NCBI GenBank assembly: GCA_964544355.1
Contig: CAZJAI010000001.1
Location: forward strand, 62,001-126,000
Length of the DNA: 64,000 nucleotides
Direction of reading: 5' to 3'
DNA from: Chaera sp964544355
GTDB taxonomy: Bacteria > Patescibacteriota > Saccharimonadia > Saccharimonadales > Saccharimonadaceae
Of this stretch, positions 1-8,730 are shown piece by piece. The position numbers and the translations under genes were made by a program. Below the pieces are notes generated by a model. That model saw only the letters and a program-made list of their open reading frames with translations. It was not told the origin of the DNA and ran no database searches. Numbering within the stretch: position 1 is the first letter of the stretch; each line of letters opens with the position of its first letter.

Positions 1-366
1 GATAAGTCTCTGCAAAACAATGATTCGGCCAGGGCTTTAGTGTATGCCAGACAAGCGCTCGCCAAATCACCAAGCGATATTAACGCTATTATGACCGTGG
101 CGGATCTGACTCAGAAGAGCAACCCCGAGGAATCTAAGCGGCTGTATGCCAAGGCGCTTGCGGAATTCAAAAAGACCGACAATCCCGACGTGGACTTAAA
201 AACTGCCATAACCTACTGGGCCGCGGCCGGCATGGCGGAAAGGGCAGGATTGACCGATCAGGCGAAAGGATATTACCAAAAGGTTATAAACTCCGCGGAT
301 TTAGGGGATAGTTACGATAAAAGCCTCGCTCAACAATCCGAAGCGGCGCTAAAGAGGCTCCAATGA
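1..366 (+). CDS. TPR-type protein, C-terminal part (5' end outside window)
   Basis: The reading frame is open to the left edge of the window and ends at TGA 364-366. The visible 121 residues are helical and look like tetratricopeptide units (repeated A-A-Y/A-K-A patterns, for example YAKALAEFKK and AKGYYQKVI). TPR repeats usually bind proteins. The stop overlaps the ATG of the following secreted protein (ATGA at 363-366), so the two are translationally coupled. The same arrangement recurs at 3602-4099 and 4096-6939, which makes this half of a duplicated two-gene cassette. The specific role is unknown. Confidence 0.8.
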   Translation, partial: DKSLQNNDSARALVYARQALAKSPSDINAIMTVADLTQKSNPEESKRLYAKALAEFKKTDNPDVDLKTAITYWAAAGMAERAGLTDQAKGYYQKVINSADLGDSYDKSLAQQSEAALKRLQ

Positions 367-2759
367 ACTTGGGTATAGGCAACCTGTCGAGCATATTTTC
401 AGACAAACCTCCCAGGCGCAAGGCGTTATGGTTCGCGCGCTTGGGGATAACCGTTGGCGTGGCGGGCTTTTTAAGCCTTTTCGTTATGTCGGGCACGGCC
501 TTTGCCGGCGGCGGAGTGGGCAGCGGCGGCGGCGGAGGCGGTGGAGCCGTCCCCGGTGGCCACACTCCCTATACCTCGTACGGTTGGGGTTGGACCGTCT
601 ATCCTACATCCGGCCCGGGCCCAACGGACGGGTTCATAAAGGATGGCTTTAGAAACCCAGCGCCGTGGGCCAATGCACAAAACACCTGTCGAAATGCTAG
701 GGCCTCGTCCGTTTATATGTTGATAGTTTTAGATAAATACGGTGACGGAACCGTTTACGACTATAAATCACGATGGGAAGGTTTCGCGGGTCGCTTTGTT
801 GTCGGTACCCCCGTAGACCATGGGCGTGCCACCGCAATAGACACGGCAACGGCGCGGGCCGCTTTTGGAAGTCTTCCCAGTTACGGGGTGGATACCACTG
901 GCTATACTTTTGGAAGTAATGTCGGCTGGTTTTGTTATGATTACGCGCCGCCTCCGCCGCCACCACCGCCTCCCCCCGTAACGGTTCAAGCGAATGTGTT
1001 TATGGTTGATGCATCTGGACAGCAAACGGGTGTTTATGGCGGAGCTGTTTTAGATACCTGTACCAATCCCGGCAGGATTACTACACGACCCGACGGGTTC
1101 GCGTACATGCAAGTACCGAAGGGCACTGGCTTTTGTTTGAGGGTTGCCAGCCCGCCACCCCCTGGTTACAGCGGGCCGTTCGTCCGGCCGTGGGGCGGAC
1201 AATACGAATACTATGATACGGCGGACTATACAAATAATATATATCCGCGATGCGGTAGCTACACCAATTACAGCGGCTTCGGTGGGCCACCGTTGACAGG
1301 TCACTGCGATCAGCAAACTTATGAATGGCAGGTAGCCGGTAGGTCTGATGGCTGGCGACAGGTATGGTCGAATCCGATTATATGGGTTTATGACCGCCCC
1401 AGTGATATCGGTTATGATTTCGTCTATGTACTCAATCTCTCCTACACCCTCACCCCCAGGGTATCGGCTCCGGCCGCCGCCAGCCGTAGCGACACGGTCC
1501 AGTTCACCTTCACGGTAGACAACTCCGGGCCCACCGTCACGCCTCCCACCCAATGGTGGACCAGGGGGCGCTACATCCTGAGCGGCCAGCCCTACGACCC
1601 TCAGCCCCAGCAGGACGCCAACCGCGGCTCCTCGGGCGGCTACCGCGAGCAGTCCGGCACCCAGGTCTTCCAGGTAGGCTCCAGCCAGGTCTTCGTTGAA
1701 TCGGTGGATATGTCCCGCATTCCGGCCAACGCCGCCTACGTCTGCCGCTCGTTAACCGTCTATCCCTTCGACTCTAACCAGCCGCCTCGCTACCGCACCA
1801 GTGCCGAGCAGTGCGTGGCGGTAGGCAAACAGCCCCTGGCTCAGGTTACCGGCGGCGATCTCTGGGCCGGCGGCAGCTTCCGCAACTCGTCCGGCAGCTG
1901 CGCCGCCGGCACCGGCGCCAACGTCAAGGGCACGGCTAAAACCTATCCTGACGGCACCCGGGCCGGCAGCTGGGGCGAATACGGCGTCTTCGCCCTGGGT
2001 AGCGTCAGCGCTTTCGGCTCGGCCGGCTTCACCACCGACCAGGCGCCGCTGAGCAGCAAGCTGACCTTCGCCAACACCTACGCCGGCACCCTTGGCTACT
2101 ACTTCGGTCAGGCGCCGCCCATTGCCCAGTACTGCCTGAGCGACTTCTGGCAGGCCGCCCAGAACATGCCCGGCCCCCGGACAACCGGCAACGAGACGCT
2201 CTATGACCCGGCCAACCTGCCCGGCGGCGTCTACACCACTACAGCCACCGGCCGGGTAGATATTAACACCAATGACCGGCCCATTCCCGCCGGTACCCAG
2301 ATAGTCATCTACGCCCCCTCGGCCGGCACCGTCTACATTAAAGACAACATCGTCTACCAGCCGGCCAGCTACCGTTCGCCGGCCGACCTGCCGCGGGTGA
2401 TCATCATCTCCGGCGGCGACATCCAGATCAACCATCACGTGGACACCATTGACGCCTGGCTGTCCGCCGCCAAAACCCTGCAGACCTGCGACGTCGGCAT
2501 GGGCGAAGCCGCCGAAAGCCCCCAGTGCCTTTACCCGCCAGTCTCCACCAAGCCGCTGAGGTTCAATGGCCCGGTAGTGGCCACCAACCTCAAACTGCTC
2601 CGAGTCTATGGCGCCGACAACAACCTGGGCGCCAACCGCACCACTCCGGCCGAACTGTTCAACCTGCGGTCTGACGCCTACCTGAGCGCCTACTGGTCCA
2701 GCCTGATCACCGGCAACGCCCGCACCGTCTACCAGCAGGAAGCCCCGGCCAGGTATTAG
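363..2759 (+). CDS. Large secreted surface protein (adhesin-like), paralogue 1
   Basis: 798 aa. A basic N-terminus (PPRRKALWFAR) is followed by a hydrophobic segment ending in an AFA-like site at about residue 49, which is a Sec signal peptide. A Gly-rich and then Pro-rich linker follows. Residues about 195-355 contain a segment with PPPPGYSGPFVRPWG and YEWQVAG motifs that is recognisably related to the second paralogue. From about residue 359 to the end the protein is identical to the C-terminal half of the protein at 4096-6939. It lies upstream of the pilus operon, so a pilus-associated or surface adhesin is inferred; no family was recognised. The 5' part uses A/T-ending codons more freely than the shared 3' part, so the gene is a composition mosaic. 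Confidence 0.8.
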   Translation: MNLGIGNLSSIFSDKPPRRKALWFARLGITVGVAGFLSLFVMSGTAFAGGGVGSGGGGGGGAVPGGHTPYTSYGWGWTVYPTSGPGPTDGFIKDGFRNPAPWANAQNTCRNARASSVYMLIVLDKYGDGTVYDYKSRWEGFAGRFVVGTPVDHGRATAIDTATARAAFGSLPSYGVDTTGYTFGSNVGWFCYDYAPPPPPPPPPPVTVQANVFMVDASGQQTGVYGGAVLDTCTNPGRITTRPDGFAYMQVPKGTGFCLRVASPPPPGYSGPFVRPWGGQYEYYDTADYTNNIYPRCGSYTNYSGFGGPPLTGHCDQQTYEWQVAGRSDGWRQVWSNPIIWVYDRPSDIGYDFVYVLNLSYTLTPRVSAPAAASRSDTVQFTFTVDNSGPTVTPPTQWWTRGRYILSGQPYDPQPQQDANRGSSGGYREQSGTQVFQVGSSQVFVESVDMSRIPANAAYVCRSLTVYPFDSNQPPRYRTSAEQCVAVGKQPLAQVTGGDLWAGGSFRNSSGSCAAGTGANVKGTAKTYPDGTRAGSWGEYGVFALGSVSAFGSAGFTTDQAPLSSKLTFANTYAGTLGYYFGQAPPIAQYCLSDFWQAAQNMPGPRTTGNETLYDPANLPGGVYTTTATGRVDINTNDRPIPAGTQIVIYAPSAGTVYIKDNIVYQPASYRSPADLPRVIIISGGDIQINHHVDTIDAWLSAAKTLQTCDVGMGEAAESPQCLYPPVSTKPLRFNGPVVATNLKLLRVYGADNNLGANRTTPAELFNLRSDAYLSAYWSSLITGNARTVYQQEAPARY

Positions 2760-2760
2760 T
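1436..2760 (+). repeat. Long direct repeat, copy 1
   Basis: Bases 1436-2760 and 5616-6940 read identically line by line at an offset of 4,180 bp. Identity stops sharply on both sides: the base before differs, and after the TAG stop plus one base the sequences diverge. The repeat encodes the C-terminal half of both adhesin paralogues, while their N-terminal halves differ strongly. That pattern suggests gene conversion or recent domain duplication. Recombination between the copies would delete the Fic gene, the second TPR gene and the N-terminus of paralogue 2. Confidence 0.95.
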
Positions 2761-2767
2761 GGAAAGA

Positions 2768-3469
2768 TTAGCTACCGTAAGGCGTCATGAATTGATTGGC
2801 GGCAATCGCCTTATATGAGCTGTCGTCCAGAGGCGTATCCAGTGCGGCCACGGTATCCAAAAACCGTCCCGGGTCCTGATTGGCCCAATTCACCAGCGGA
2901 ACATAGGAGTTAATTCGAAACCCGGTACTTGGCCGGTTGTTGCCCAGAGCGTTAAGGGCGTCTTTGCTTTTGGGGTCGTCTTTGGCGAAAGGTTCTCGCA
3001 CCAGGTGTCCCAACACCCTGGCGGTACGGCCGCTGCCGTCGTCGAACATGTGCGACATGACTACTCCAAAGGCCAGCAGGTTGCCGCACCTGTTCAGGGC
3101 GTCTTTGATCTGTCCGCCCTCACTGCGGTACTTGGCGACAACCGCCTGGGCGTTTCGCAGCGCCCATTTTAAAATTTCATCCCTTTGCTCCGGGCTTGCC
3201 GCCACGTGGAGAACTTCGCCGTTTTTGCCGATAAGTTTCATTTGCCGCTCGGTTGGATTAGGGTCGGCTTCCGGCGCCAGCAGTTTATGAATCCCAATAA
3301 CCGCTTGCTGAAAATCCTCGGGAGTGGCATGCTCCACAATATCCAGACGCTTTTCGTCGCCCAGGTTTTCGAAACCGCCTTTTTCCAGCGCCTCGGCCAG
3401 CCGGGCGGGGTTGTTGGCGTACCGTTCGGGCTCGTGGGGATTAGCGTGTTCGGTTTCAGCGCTTGTCAT
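2768..3469 (-). CDS. Fic-domain protein (putative nucleotidyl/phosphotransferase)
   Basis: 233 aa. The Fic core motif is visible at residues 140-151 as HMFDDGSGRTAR; the family consensus is HPFx(D/E)GNGRxxR. His140 would be the catalytic base, Asp144 the metal ligand, and Arg148 and Arg151 the phosphate binders. The usual Asn of GNGR is Ser and the Pro after His is Met, so activity is not certain. Fic enzymes modify target proteins, most often by AMPylation. No (S/T)xxxE(G/N) inhibitory helix was seen and no antitoxin gene adjoins it. The gene is convergent with the upstream adhesin (8-bp gap) and sits between the two adhesin cassettes. A TATAAT lies on its strand about 35 nt upstream of the ATG (3510-3505). 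Confidence 0.78.
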   Translation of the reverse strand: MTSAETEHANPHEPERYANNPARLAEALEKGGFENLGDEKRLDIVEHATPEDFQQAVIGIHKLLAPEADPNPTERQMKLIGKNGEVLHVAASPEQRDEILKWALRNAQAVVAKYRSEGGQIKDALNRCGNLLAFGVVMSHMFDDGSGRTARVLGHLVREPFAKDDPKSKDALNALGNNRPSTGFRINSYVPLVNWANQDPGRFLDTVAALDTPLDDSSYKAIAANQFMTPYGS

Positions 3470-3601
3470 GATTTAAACATTAGCATTATTTTGAACAAAA
3501 ATCAATTATAACGCGTAGAATTAAACAAGTTTTTCGCTATGCAGACGATATTTTTTGGCCGCTTGGCGTTGCTACAGCGGTTGTGTTTAAATGAAAGGCA
3601 A

Positions 3602-4099
3602 ATGAAGAAGCTTGTCCGAAAGCTTGCAAAGAGAAAGCGGCTGGCACTTGCCGTGGTGTCCGTTCTACTGTTGACGGCCGCCGCGGTCGCCGCCGGGGCG
3701 TACTACCTTAACAAGCAAAACGCATCCAAACCCGTCAAACCCGCGACGCGAATGGCCGGCTCCGTCATGCCGACGACGGCCGACCTTAGCGCCAGGCTTA
3801 ATCAAACAACCGATCCCGCGGCCAAAGCCAAGATATATTCCGACATAACCTCTGCCGCCATGAGGGAGGGCAAAAAAAGTGAGGCCCTGGATTACGCCCA
3901 AAAGGCTTATCAACTAAAACAGGACGTCAATACCGCCTCTTTAGTGGCGGGCACCGCCGAACTTAACGGCAACTGGGCCCTGGCCGCCGAATACTACAAA
4001 AAGGCCGCCGATTTAAGCCCCAGACCCGCGGACCCAAAAGAAAACGCCGATTACAACAACTACATGATTTTGTATAACGAGATGAAGGCCAGGTTGTGA
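3602..4099 (+). CDS. Membrane-anchored TPR-like protein, partner of adhesin 2
   Basis: The start was placed at ATG 3602, preceded by GAAAGG, rather than the in-frame ATG at 3539, which has no Shine-Dalgarno sequence. The product is about 165 aa: a basic stretch (KKLVRKLAKRKR), one transmembrane helix at about 13-32, then helical TPR-like units (AKIYSDITSAA, ALDYAQKAYQL, ALAAEYYKKAADLS). The stop overlaps the GTG start of the next gene (GTGA, 4096-4099), as in the first cassette. It probably anchors or chaperones the secreted partner; this is inference from coupling alone. Confidence 0.75.
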   Translation: MKKLVRKLAKRKRLALAVVSVLLLTAAAVAAGAYYLNKQNASKPVKPATRMAGSVMPTTADLSARLNQTTDPAAKAKIYSDITSAAMREGKKSEALDYAQKAYQLKQDVNTASLVAGTAELNGNWALAAEYYKKAADLSPRPADPKENADYNNYMILYNEMKARL

Positions 4100-6939
4100 A
4101 AGTATTTACCGCGCGGCATCCGAGGTTGGTCTTAACGGCTTTGTCGTCGGCCGTCTTACTGGGTGGTGCGCTCAGTTTGTTAAGTGCAACACCGGCAGCG
4201 GCCGTTAGCGGCAACGCTTACTTTAGCGGCGGCGGAGCTTGCTCAAGGGGTTATGGAAGCAACACCAACTGCACCAGCAAACCCTTCTATAACTCAGACG
4301 TGCTATATGGTCGGGATGCCGGTGGAGACGCCCTGCAACCATGGGAATACGCCAGCAAGGGCGCCTTTATTCAGGCTGTCAAAAACCGGCTGAACAGCGG
4401 TCGTCAACAAGACAGAACCGGCGCGGCTTTCATTATTAACACTATGGTGGGCGCTCCGCCCGGCCAGCGCCAAAAAAACCCTTCGGCGCAGATGATCGCC
4501 GACTGGGAAAGTCGCATTAACAACCCCGGCATTGGCTTTTTCGCAACGTCGGCTTCGCCTGGCAACTACGGGCCAACGTCTTTTTATGACAGAGTGCGCG
4601 ACGACAACTTTTTTGCCAACTGGTCCGGCTCCAATAGAATCCTGATTTTTTTCACCGACGGCAACGGCAACCCTTTATATATAGTCGAAGCGCCTTGTGG
4701 CAACCCGGTGGGCAACCTGCCCGGCCTGCCGCCGGCACCGCAGCCCCAGCCGTATACGCGTATCCAGCTGCGCCTGTTCGTAATTGACGCTTCCGGCCGC
4801 ACCACCATTACCAACATCAGAGGGGCGGACTACGTTACTTGCAACCCGAATACCAGAAACAAAACCCTGACCGATGTTAACGGCTGGGCTTTTTTTGAAG
4901 TTCCCCAGGGCCAGGGCTTTTGCATCAGGGCCGGGCCGCCACCCCCTGGTAGCGGCTGGAGCGGGCCGTTTATCCGGCCGTGGGGGCCGCAGCAGGGGCT
5001 GGACGGCTGGGGCTACGGATTCGACCCGGTCTGCCAGGCTATTAACGTGGGCCAGCCACCGGGAGGCACACCGGGATCAGGTTTTTGTTACCCCAACGGT
5101 CTCTATGCCGGCGAGCACGGGTCGTACGAGTGGCAGGTGGCCGGCGCCGACGCCAGAAGCTGGCCGGCCAGTCCGGGCGATAATCCGGGGTGGCGGTATT
5201 ACGACAGGGCGGTTGATAGCGGCTACGACATAGTGTACGTGGCCAAGCAGGGCTATGTGGACATCATCAACTGCAACAACGCTCAGGGATGGGTTTTTGA
5301 CGTTAATAAATACGACTGGCAGATGACTCTGGATGTCTGGAAAGACGGCGCTTTTGGCGCCCGTTACGGAGGGGTGGCCGGCGAGCCGGGCAGGTGGAAC
5401 GGCCCGCGCAACGATGTGGCCAGCTGGTTCAATCTGCCGCGCGACGCCAATGGCAACGATTTCGGCCACGGCTTTATTTTGGATTTTAACAACCGGGGAC
5501 TGAACTTGAATGACGGGCGACCGCACAGCATCCAGCTTTATGCGCTGGGTTTTGCCAAAGACGGCAGCAACGACGGCAACAACATTAAAATTTTTGACGG
5601 TACGGTAGGCCCTTGTCTCTCCTACACCCTCACCCCCAGGGTATCGGCTCCGGCCGCCGCCAGCCGTAGCGACACGGTCCAGTTCACCTTCACGGTAGAC
5701 AACTCCGGGCCCACCGTCACGCCTCCCACCCAATGGTGGACCAGGGGGCGCTACATCCTGAGCGGCCAGCCCTACGACCCTCAGCCCCAGCAGGACGCCA
5801 ACCGCGGCTCCTCGGGCGGCTACCGCGAGCAGTCCGGCACCCAGGTCTTCCAGGTAGGCTCCAGCCAGGTCTTCGTTGAATCGGTGGATATGTCCCGCAT
5901 TCCGGCCAACGCCGCCTACGTCTGCCGCTCGTTAACCGTCTATCCCTTCGACTCTAACCAGCCGCCTCGCTACCGCACCAGTGCCGAGCAGTGCGTGGCG
6001 GTAGGCAAACAGCCCCTGGCTCAGGTTACCGGCGGCGATCTCTGGGCCGGCGGCAGCTTCCGCAACTCGTCCGGCAGCTGCGCCGCCGGCACCGGCGCCA
6101 ACGTCAAGGGCACGGCTAAAACCTATCCTGACGGCACCCGGGCCGGCAGCTGGGGCGAATACGGCGTCTTCGCCCTGGGTAGCGTCAGCGCTTTCGGCTC
6201 GGCCGGCTTCACCACCGACCAGGCGCCGCTGAGCAGCAAGCTGACCTTCGCCAACACCTACGCCGGCACCCTTGGCTACTACTTCGGTCAGGCGCCGCCC
6301 ATTGCCCAGTACTGCCTGAGCGACTTCTGGCAGGCCGCCCAGAACATGCCCGGCCCCCGGACAACCGGCAACGAGACGCTCTATGACCCGGCCAACCTGC
6401 CCGGCGGCGTCTACACCACTACAGCCACCGGCCGGGTAGATATTAACACCAATGACCGGCCCATTCCCGCCGGTACCCAGATAGTCATCTACGCCCCCTC
6501 GGCCGGCACCGTCTACATTAAAGACAACATCGTCTACCAGCCGGCCAGCTACCGTTCGCCGGCCGACCTGCCGCGGGTGATCATCATCTCCGGCGGCGAC
6601 ATCCAGATCAACCATCACGTGGACACCATTGACGCCTGGCTGTCCGCCGCCAAAACCCTGCAGACCTGCGACGTCGGCATGGGCGAAGCCGCCGAAAGCC
6701 CCCAGTGCCTTTACCCGCCAGTCTCCACCAAGCCGCTGAGGTTCAATGGCCCGGTAGTGGCCACCAACCTCAAACTGCTCCGAGTCTATGGCGCCGACAA
6801 CAACCTGGGCGCCAACCGCACCACTCCGGCCGAACTGTTCAACCTGCGGTCTGACGCCTACCTGAGCGCCTACTGGTCCAGCCTGATCACCGGCAACGCC
6901 CGCACCGTCTACCAGCAGGAAGCCCCGGCCAGGTATTAG
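4096..6939 (+). CDS. Large secreted surface protein (adhesin-like), paralogue 2
   Basis: 947 aa with a GTG start overlapping the upstream TGA. There is a signal peptide of about 36 residues (hydrophobic core, then TPAAAVS). An N-terminal module to about residue 200 is unrelated by eye to paralogue 1. Next comes a segment sharing PPPPG..WSGPF(I/V)RPWG and YEWQVAG with it. An extra module absent from paralogue 1 lies at about 390-505 (contains HSIQLYALGFAKDGSN, a beta-rich look). Residues about 507-947 are identical to paralogue 1. The stop is 46 bp before the pilM start, but pilM has its own promoter. Surface adhesin or pilus-tip factor is an inference from secretion and neighbourhood. Confidence 0.8.
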   Translation: MKVFTARHPRLVLTALSSAVLLGGALSLLSATPAAAVSGNAYFSGGGACSRGYGSNTNCTSKPFYNSDVLYGRDAGGDALQPWEYASKGAFIQAVKNRLNSGRQQDRTGAAFIINTMVGAPPGQRQKNPSAQMIADWESRINNPGIGFFATSASPGNYGPTSFYDRVRDDNFFANWSGSNRILIFFTDGNGNPLYIVEAPCGNPVGNLPGLPPAPQPQPYTRIQLRLFVIDASGRTTITNIRGADYVTCNPNTRNKTLTDVNGWAFFEVPQGQGFCIRAGPPPPGSGWSGPFIRPWGPQQGLDGWGYGFDPVCQAINVGQPPGGTPGSGFCYPNGLYAGEHGSYEWQVAGADARSWPASPGDNPGWRYYDRAVDSGYDIVYVAKQGYVDIINCNNAQGWVFDVNKYDWQMTLDVWKDGAFGARYGGVAGEPGRWNGPRNDVASWFNLPRDANGNDFGHGFILDFNNRGLNLNDGRPHSIQLYALGFAKDGSNDGNNIKIFDGTVGPCLSYTLTPRVSAPAAASRSDTVQFTFTVDNSGPTVTPPTQWWTRGRYILSGQPYDPQPQQDANRGSSGGYREQSGTQVFQVGSSQVFVESVDMSRIPANAAYVCRSLTVYPFDSNQPPRYRTSAEQCVAVGKQPLAQVTGGDLWAGGSFRNSSGSCAAGTGANVKGTAKTYPDGTRAGSWGEYGVFALGSVSAFGSAGFTTDQAPLSSKLTFANTYAGTLGYYFGQAPPIAQYCLSDFWQAAQNMPGPRTTGNETLYDPANLPGGVYTTTATGRVDINTNDRPIPAGTQIVIYAPSAGTVYIKDNIVYQPASYRSPADLPRVIIISGGDIQINHHVDTIDAWLSAAKTLQTCDVGMGEAAESPQCLYPPVSTKPLRFNGPVVATNLKLLRVYGADNNLGANRTTPAELFNLRSDAYLSAYWSSLITGNARTVYQQEAPARY

Positions 6940-6940
6940 T
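5616..6940 (+). repeat. Long direct repeat, copy 2
   Basis: Second copy of the 1,325-bp repeat described at 1436-2760. No mismatch was found when the two were compared by eye. Confidence 0.95.
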
Positions 6941-6957
6941 TTCGGTTGCTTAGACGC

Positions 6958-6975
6958 TAAGCGCTTATGTATAAT
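6958..6975 (+). promoter_or_regulatory. pilM operon promoter with palindrome TAAGCGCTTA
   Basis: A perfect 10-bp palindrome TAAGCGCTTA (6958-6967) lies 2 bp upstream of a consensus -10 TATAAT (6970-6975). The same palindrome precedes the -10 of the minor pilin operon at 15396-15414. Its position in the -10/-35 spacer suggests an operator or an activator site. The -10 overlaps the first in-frame ATG (6974), so the real start must be further on. Confidence 0.65.
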
Positions 6976-6985
6976 GAGGCCTAAG

Positions 6986-8029
6986 ATGAAGCTGTTTACT
7001 TCGGTGGGCGAGTTCTTCGCGCTGGATATCGGCACAACCGCGGTGCGAGTGGTGCAGTTGGAACGCGGCGGTGGCGGCTGGTCGCTGTCCAGATACGGCG
7101 CGGGCCAGGTGGACATTAAAGTCAGCACCAGCGACGCCCGCGAAGACCAGAAGCGCCTGGGGGAGGTAATTACCTCAGTGGTCAGCCAAAGCGGCATCAG
7201 AGCCCGTAACGTGGTGCTGGGCATACCGTCGAATAAAATGTTCGCTACGGTGGTAGATATGCCGGATATGCCCGCCCAGGAGCTGGCCGGCACCATTAAG
7301 TACCAGGCCGAGCAGTACATCCCCATGTCCATTGACGAAGCCAAGGTGGATTACGCCGTGCTGGGCAAGTCTCTAAGTGATCCCACTAAAAACGAAGTCC
7401 TGCTGGCTGGCGTGGGCAACTCGTTCAGCGAATCCAGGCTTGATCTGGTAGAGGGGTTGGGGATGAACGTGGTAGCCATCGAACCCGATTCGGTGGCGCT
7501 GGCCAGGGCGTTGCTGCCGCCGGCCACGCCGGACGCCAGGCTAATTATGGAGGTGGGCGATTTCGCCACCGATATCGTCATGACTTACGCCGATGCCCCC
7601 AGACTGGTGCGCTCGATTCCGGTGGGTATGCAGACGCTGGTTAAAGCCGCCTGTCAGAACCTGAACATCCAGGAAAACCAGGCGCTGCAATTTATCTTGA
7701 AGTTCGGTCTGCAGCCCGACAAGCTGGAAGGTCAGATTTTTAAAGCCCTGGAGCTGACGCTGGATCAGTTTATCGGCGAGATAGTCAAATCGTTAAAATT
7801 TTTTCAGACCCGTTATCCTAGCGTAACGGTGGGGGCGCTGATCATGTCCGATTACGGTGTCACCATTCCCGCCTTTGCCGATTATATATCGCAGAAAGTA
7901 GGGGTCAGATCGCAACTGGGTAGCCCCTGGCAGAGAGTGCATGTGGCGCAGGCCGATCAGATTAAACTCCAGCCGTTGTCCGCCCAGTTCGCGGTAGCAA
8001 TCGGGCTGGCCCAGAGGAACGGCATATGA
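6986..8029 (+). CDS. pilM: Type IV pilus inner-membrane assembly ATPase-fold protein PilM
   Basis: The actin-fold signature is near the N-terminus (FFALDIGTTAVRVVQLERG) and the PilM pattern continues through EVGDFATDIVMTYADAPRLVRSIPVG. PilM is the cytoplasmic actin-like platform that binds the PilN N-terminus and links the motor to the PilN/PilO complex. ATG 6986 was chosen because the upstream ATG at 6974 lies inside the TATAAT box; this gives a leader of only a few nucleotides. The product is 347 aa, normal for PilM. It is the first gene of a tight pilus operon, and its stop overlaps the pilN start (ATGA, 8026-8029). Confidence 0.93.
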   Translation: MKLFTSVGEFFALDIGTTAVRVVQLERGGGGWSLSRYGAGQVDIKVSTSDAREDQKRLGEVITSVVSQSGIRARNVVLGIPSNKMFATVVDMPDMPAQELAGTIKYQAEQYIPMSIDEAKVDYAVLGKSLSDPTKNEVLLAGVGNSFSESRLDLVEGLGMNVVAIEPDSVALARALLPPATPDARLIMEVGDFATDIVMTYADAPRLVRSIPVGMQTLVKAACQNLNIQENQALQFILKFGLQPDKLEGQIFKALELTLDQFIGEIVKSLKFFQTRYPSVTVGALIMSDYGVTIPAFADYISQKVGVRSQLGSPWQRVHVAQADQIKLQPLSAQFAVAIGLAQRNGI

Positions 8030-8730
8030 TTGAGCTGAATTTGCTGCCCGACGTCAAAAAAGAGTACTTACGGGCGCAACAGGCCCGCAACACGGTTATT
8101 ACCGCCTCGTTTTTGATATCGGTAGCCGCGCTCAGCCTGGTGGTGGCCTTTGCCGTATTCGTTTACGCCGTTCAGCCGGTACAGACCAAACTGCTGACCG
8201 ACGAAATTAACAAGAGCCAGCAGACCATCCAGCAAATTCCCGATATCAATAAATACCTGACCGTGCAAAGCCAACTGTCCCAGCTTTCGCAGCTGCACAC
8301 CACCAAAACGGTATACGGCAGGATGATGGACTTTTTAGCCACGCTCAACCCCAGCCCGCCCAACACCGTGCAACTAAGCGGCATGCAGCTTAATAACACG
8401 GAAGGCACAGTGGTATTTACCGGTACGACCGGGAGTTTCGAGGCCTTTAACGTGTTTAAAGACACGCTGTTAAATGCCGATGTAACCTATCAGACAGCGG
8501 ACGCGAGCCCGGTTACCGAGAAGCTGCTGACTAACGTGGAGGTTCAAACCAGCAATCTGGGAACTTTGCAAAATAAACCAGTGGTAAATTTCGTGGTGAG
8601 AGCCAGCTACAATCAAACCGCCATGATCGCTCAGGCCGGTAACGCTTTGGTTAAGGTCCCCAGCATCGAGACTACCCAGTCGGTACGTCAGGCGCCCCAG
8701 CCGCTGTTTAATCAGGGAGGAACTCCTTAA
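8026..8730 (+). CDS. pilN: Type IV pilus assembly protein PilN
   Basis: 234 aa. It begins MIELNLLPDVKKEY, matching the conserved PilN N-terminus (INLLP) that docks into PilM. One transmembrane helix at about 24-48 is followed by a Gln-rich coiled-coil stretch (about 60-95) and a ferredoxin-like periplasmic domain. PilN and PilO form the inner-membrane alignment subcomplex. The 4-bp overlap with pilM and 1-bp overlap with pilO indicate coupled translation. Confidence 0.88.
   Translation: MIELNLLPDVKKEYLRAQQARNTVITASFLISVAALSLVVAFAVFVYAVQPVQTKLLTDEINKSQQTIQQIPDINKYLTVQSQLSQLSQLHTTKTVYGRMMDFLATLNPSPPNTVQLSGMQLNNTEGTVVFTGTTGSFEAFNVFKDTLLNADVTYQTADASPVTEKLLTNVEVQTSNLGTLQNKPVVNFVVRASYNQTAMIAQAGNALVKVPSIETTQSVRQAPQPLFNQGGTP

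Noticed and set aside
6974..6985. ATG 6974 as the pilM start
   Set aside because: This ATG is part of the TATAAT -10 box, so it would not be in the transcript. ATG 6986 gives a normal PilM N-terminus.
5932..7344. Long minus-strand open frame (470 codons) over the adhesin repeat and pilM
   Set aside because: It is antisense to clearly coding genes in a G/C-ending-codon-biased region where opposite-strand stops are rare. It crosses two real genes and has no recognisable domain.
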